DNA of 64,000 bases, from NCBI GenBank assembly GCA_029721435.1, contig CM056577.1, forward strand, positions 117,426,219 to 117,490,218. The letters are read 5' to 3'. The stretch's first letter is position 1; every line of letters begins with the position of its first letter. Positions 63,275 to 64,000 of this stretch are shown here, one piece after another. Position numbers and translations under genes: made by a program. The notes under the pieces are model-generated. The model was not told the origin of the DNA, ran no database searches, and was given only the letters and a program-made list of their open reading frames with translations. The stretch is from Gymnothorax reevesii (taxonomy: Eukaryota; Chordata; Actinopteri; Anguilliformes; Muraenidae).

Positions 63275-63752
63275 CATAGATACACATAAACACTAGATGG
63301 CTCAAGCACGCTGCGAGCCAATGTGAAGTAACGTCGTCACAGGGCGGCCATCTTGGGACAGGGCTGCTCGATCACTCATAATTTTACAGCCAATGGAGCA
63401 CGGACTTTGAAATAATTGTAAATTGCTCAACTCTCCCAAATTCTCGACTGATTTTCGAACAAACGGCTTGGTTTGTTGGGTAAACATCAGAGATGTAGTT
63501 AGTTAACAGCATTTTAAGAATAATTAAAACCATTGAATTCAATATAAAAAGTACATTAAGGTTTGTAATAACCCAATCCGTTTGTAAATCCGTCAATAAT
63601 TCAGCGAGTTACGAGTATTAAAGCGAGTAAATCATCCACCTTACCTCCGACTACAGCACAGCGCACCAGAGCAGTCCCCTGTCCTAAGATGGCTAACCAG
63701 TGACGACGCTGCCGACTCTGCCTTGAGCCATCTAGTGTTTATATATATCTAT
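63275..63752. mobile_element. MITE with about 75-bp terminal inverted repeats
   Basis: The left end CATAGATACACATAAACACT then AGATGGCTCAAG is matched in inverse by the right end. Inner parts also match (ACGTCGTCAC, GGCCATCTTGGGACAGG against AGCCATCTTAGGACAGG). It has no coding capacity. Confidence 0.8.
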
Positions 63753-64000
63753 GGAACCAATAATGAGTTGCCCAAATTTCAGCAACAACGGTGCAATAGT
63801 TTTTGAGATACACGCCTTTGAAATTTGCTGACCACGCCCATAGTGCCATTTTGCTGGATCCTAGGCCAGTGTTTAGTGGGCCGTATCTCCGTGCGCATCA
63901 GTGCAATTCGCTAAATCTTTTCATATCGATGACAATACATTGTTGGCTTTTGGAATTCAACATCAGAAGTGTTGTCCGCTGTTATGTAAAAACGAGAATT
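63753..64000. other. No gene recognised
   Basis: The TTTTGAGATACACGCC and GGCCGTATCTCCGTG phrases resemble fish repeat sequence, but no family can be named. Confidence 0.35.

Overview
The window is animal nuclear DNA, most likely from a ray-finned (teleost) fish. Evidence: a vertebrate-type gene with many short exons and GT-AG introns, and a dense load of fish-type repeats (Tc1/mariner elements and their fossils, foldback MITEs, tRNA-derived SINEs, an L1-like LINE tail, microsatellites). There is no bacterial-style gene organisation, no CRISPR array and no viral gene that I can recognise.

One protein-coding gene can be fully resolved: a cytoplasmic poly(A)-binding protein, pabpc1, on the minus strand. 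It runs from a TATA box at 52714-52721 and a probable start site near 52693, through 14 coding exons (51878 down to the stop at 39701-39703), to a separate 3' UTR exon ending near 38740. All splice junctions were read from the sequence. They give one uninterrupted 634-residue protein with four RRM domains, a Pro/Gln/Ala linker and a C-terminal MLLE domain. The 5' leader has a pyrimidine-rich (TOP-like) start and an A-rich tract placed like the mammalian PABPC1 autoregulatory element. The 3' UTR also resembles the mammalian one, which supports pabpc1 over pabpc4.

Layout. 1-11 kb: probably intronic or intergenic, with two SINEs, a large inverted-repeat element (4.2-7.06 kb) and a 9.5-10.9 kb tract packed with TAACGTTA-like words; a candidate CpG-rich promoter with a TCTCGCGAGA motif sits at about 11.0-11.3 kb. 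11.4-14.5 kb: a Tc1-like element nested inside an older one. 14.5-38 kb: a repeat-rich stretch with no recognisable gene (several Tc1 fossils, a SINE, MITEs and tandem repeats). 38.7-52.7 kb: pabpc1, whose 5.8-kb first intron holds a 145-bp minisatellite, a pair of long inverted repeats enclosing a 118-bp near-perfect palindrome, a SINE, a CpG-rich patch, and a foldback MITE next to the first splice donor. 52.8-64 kb: upstream flank with several Tc1-like elements, one with a transposase reading frame broken by only two stops, a LINE tail, long poly(A) runs, an exact 58-bp duplication and a MITE.

Boundaries of repeats are estimates by eye. Family names rest on remembered features of these families, not on a search.
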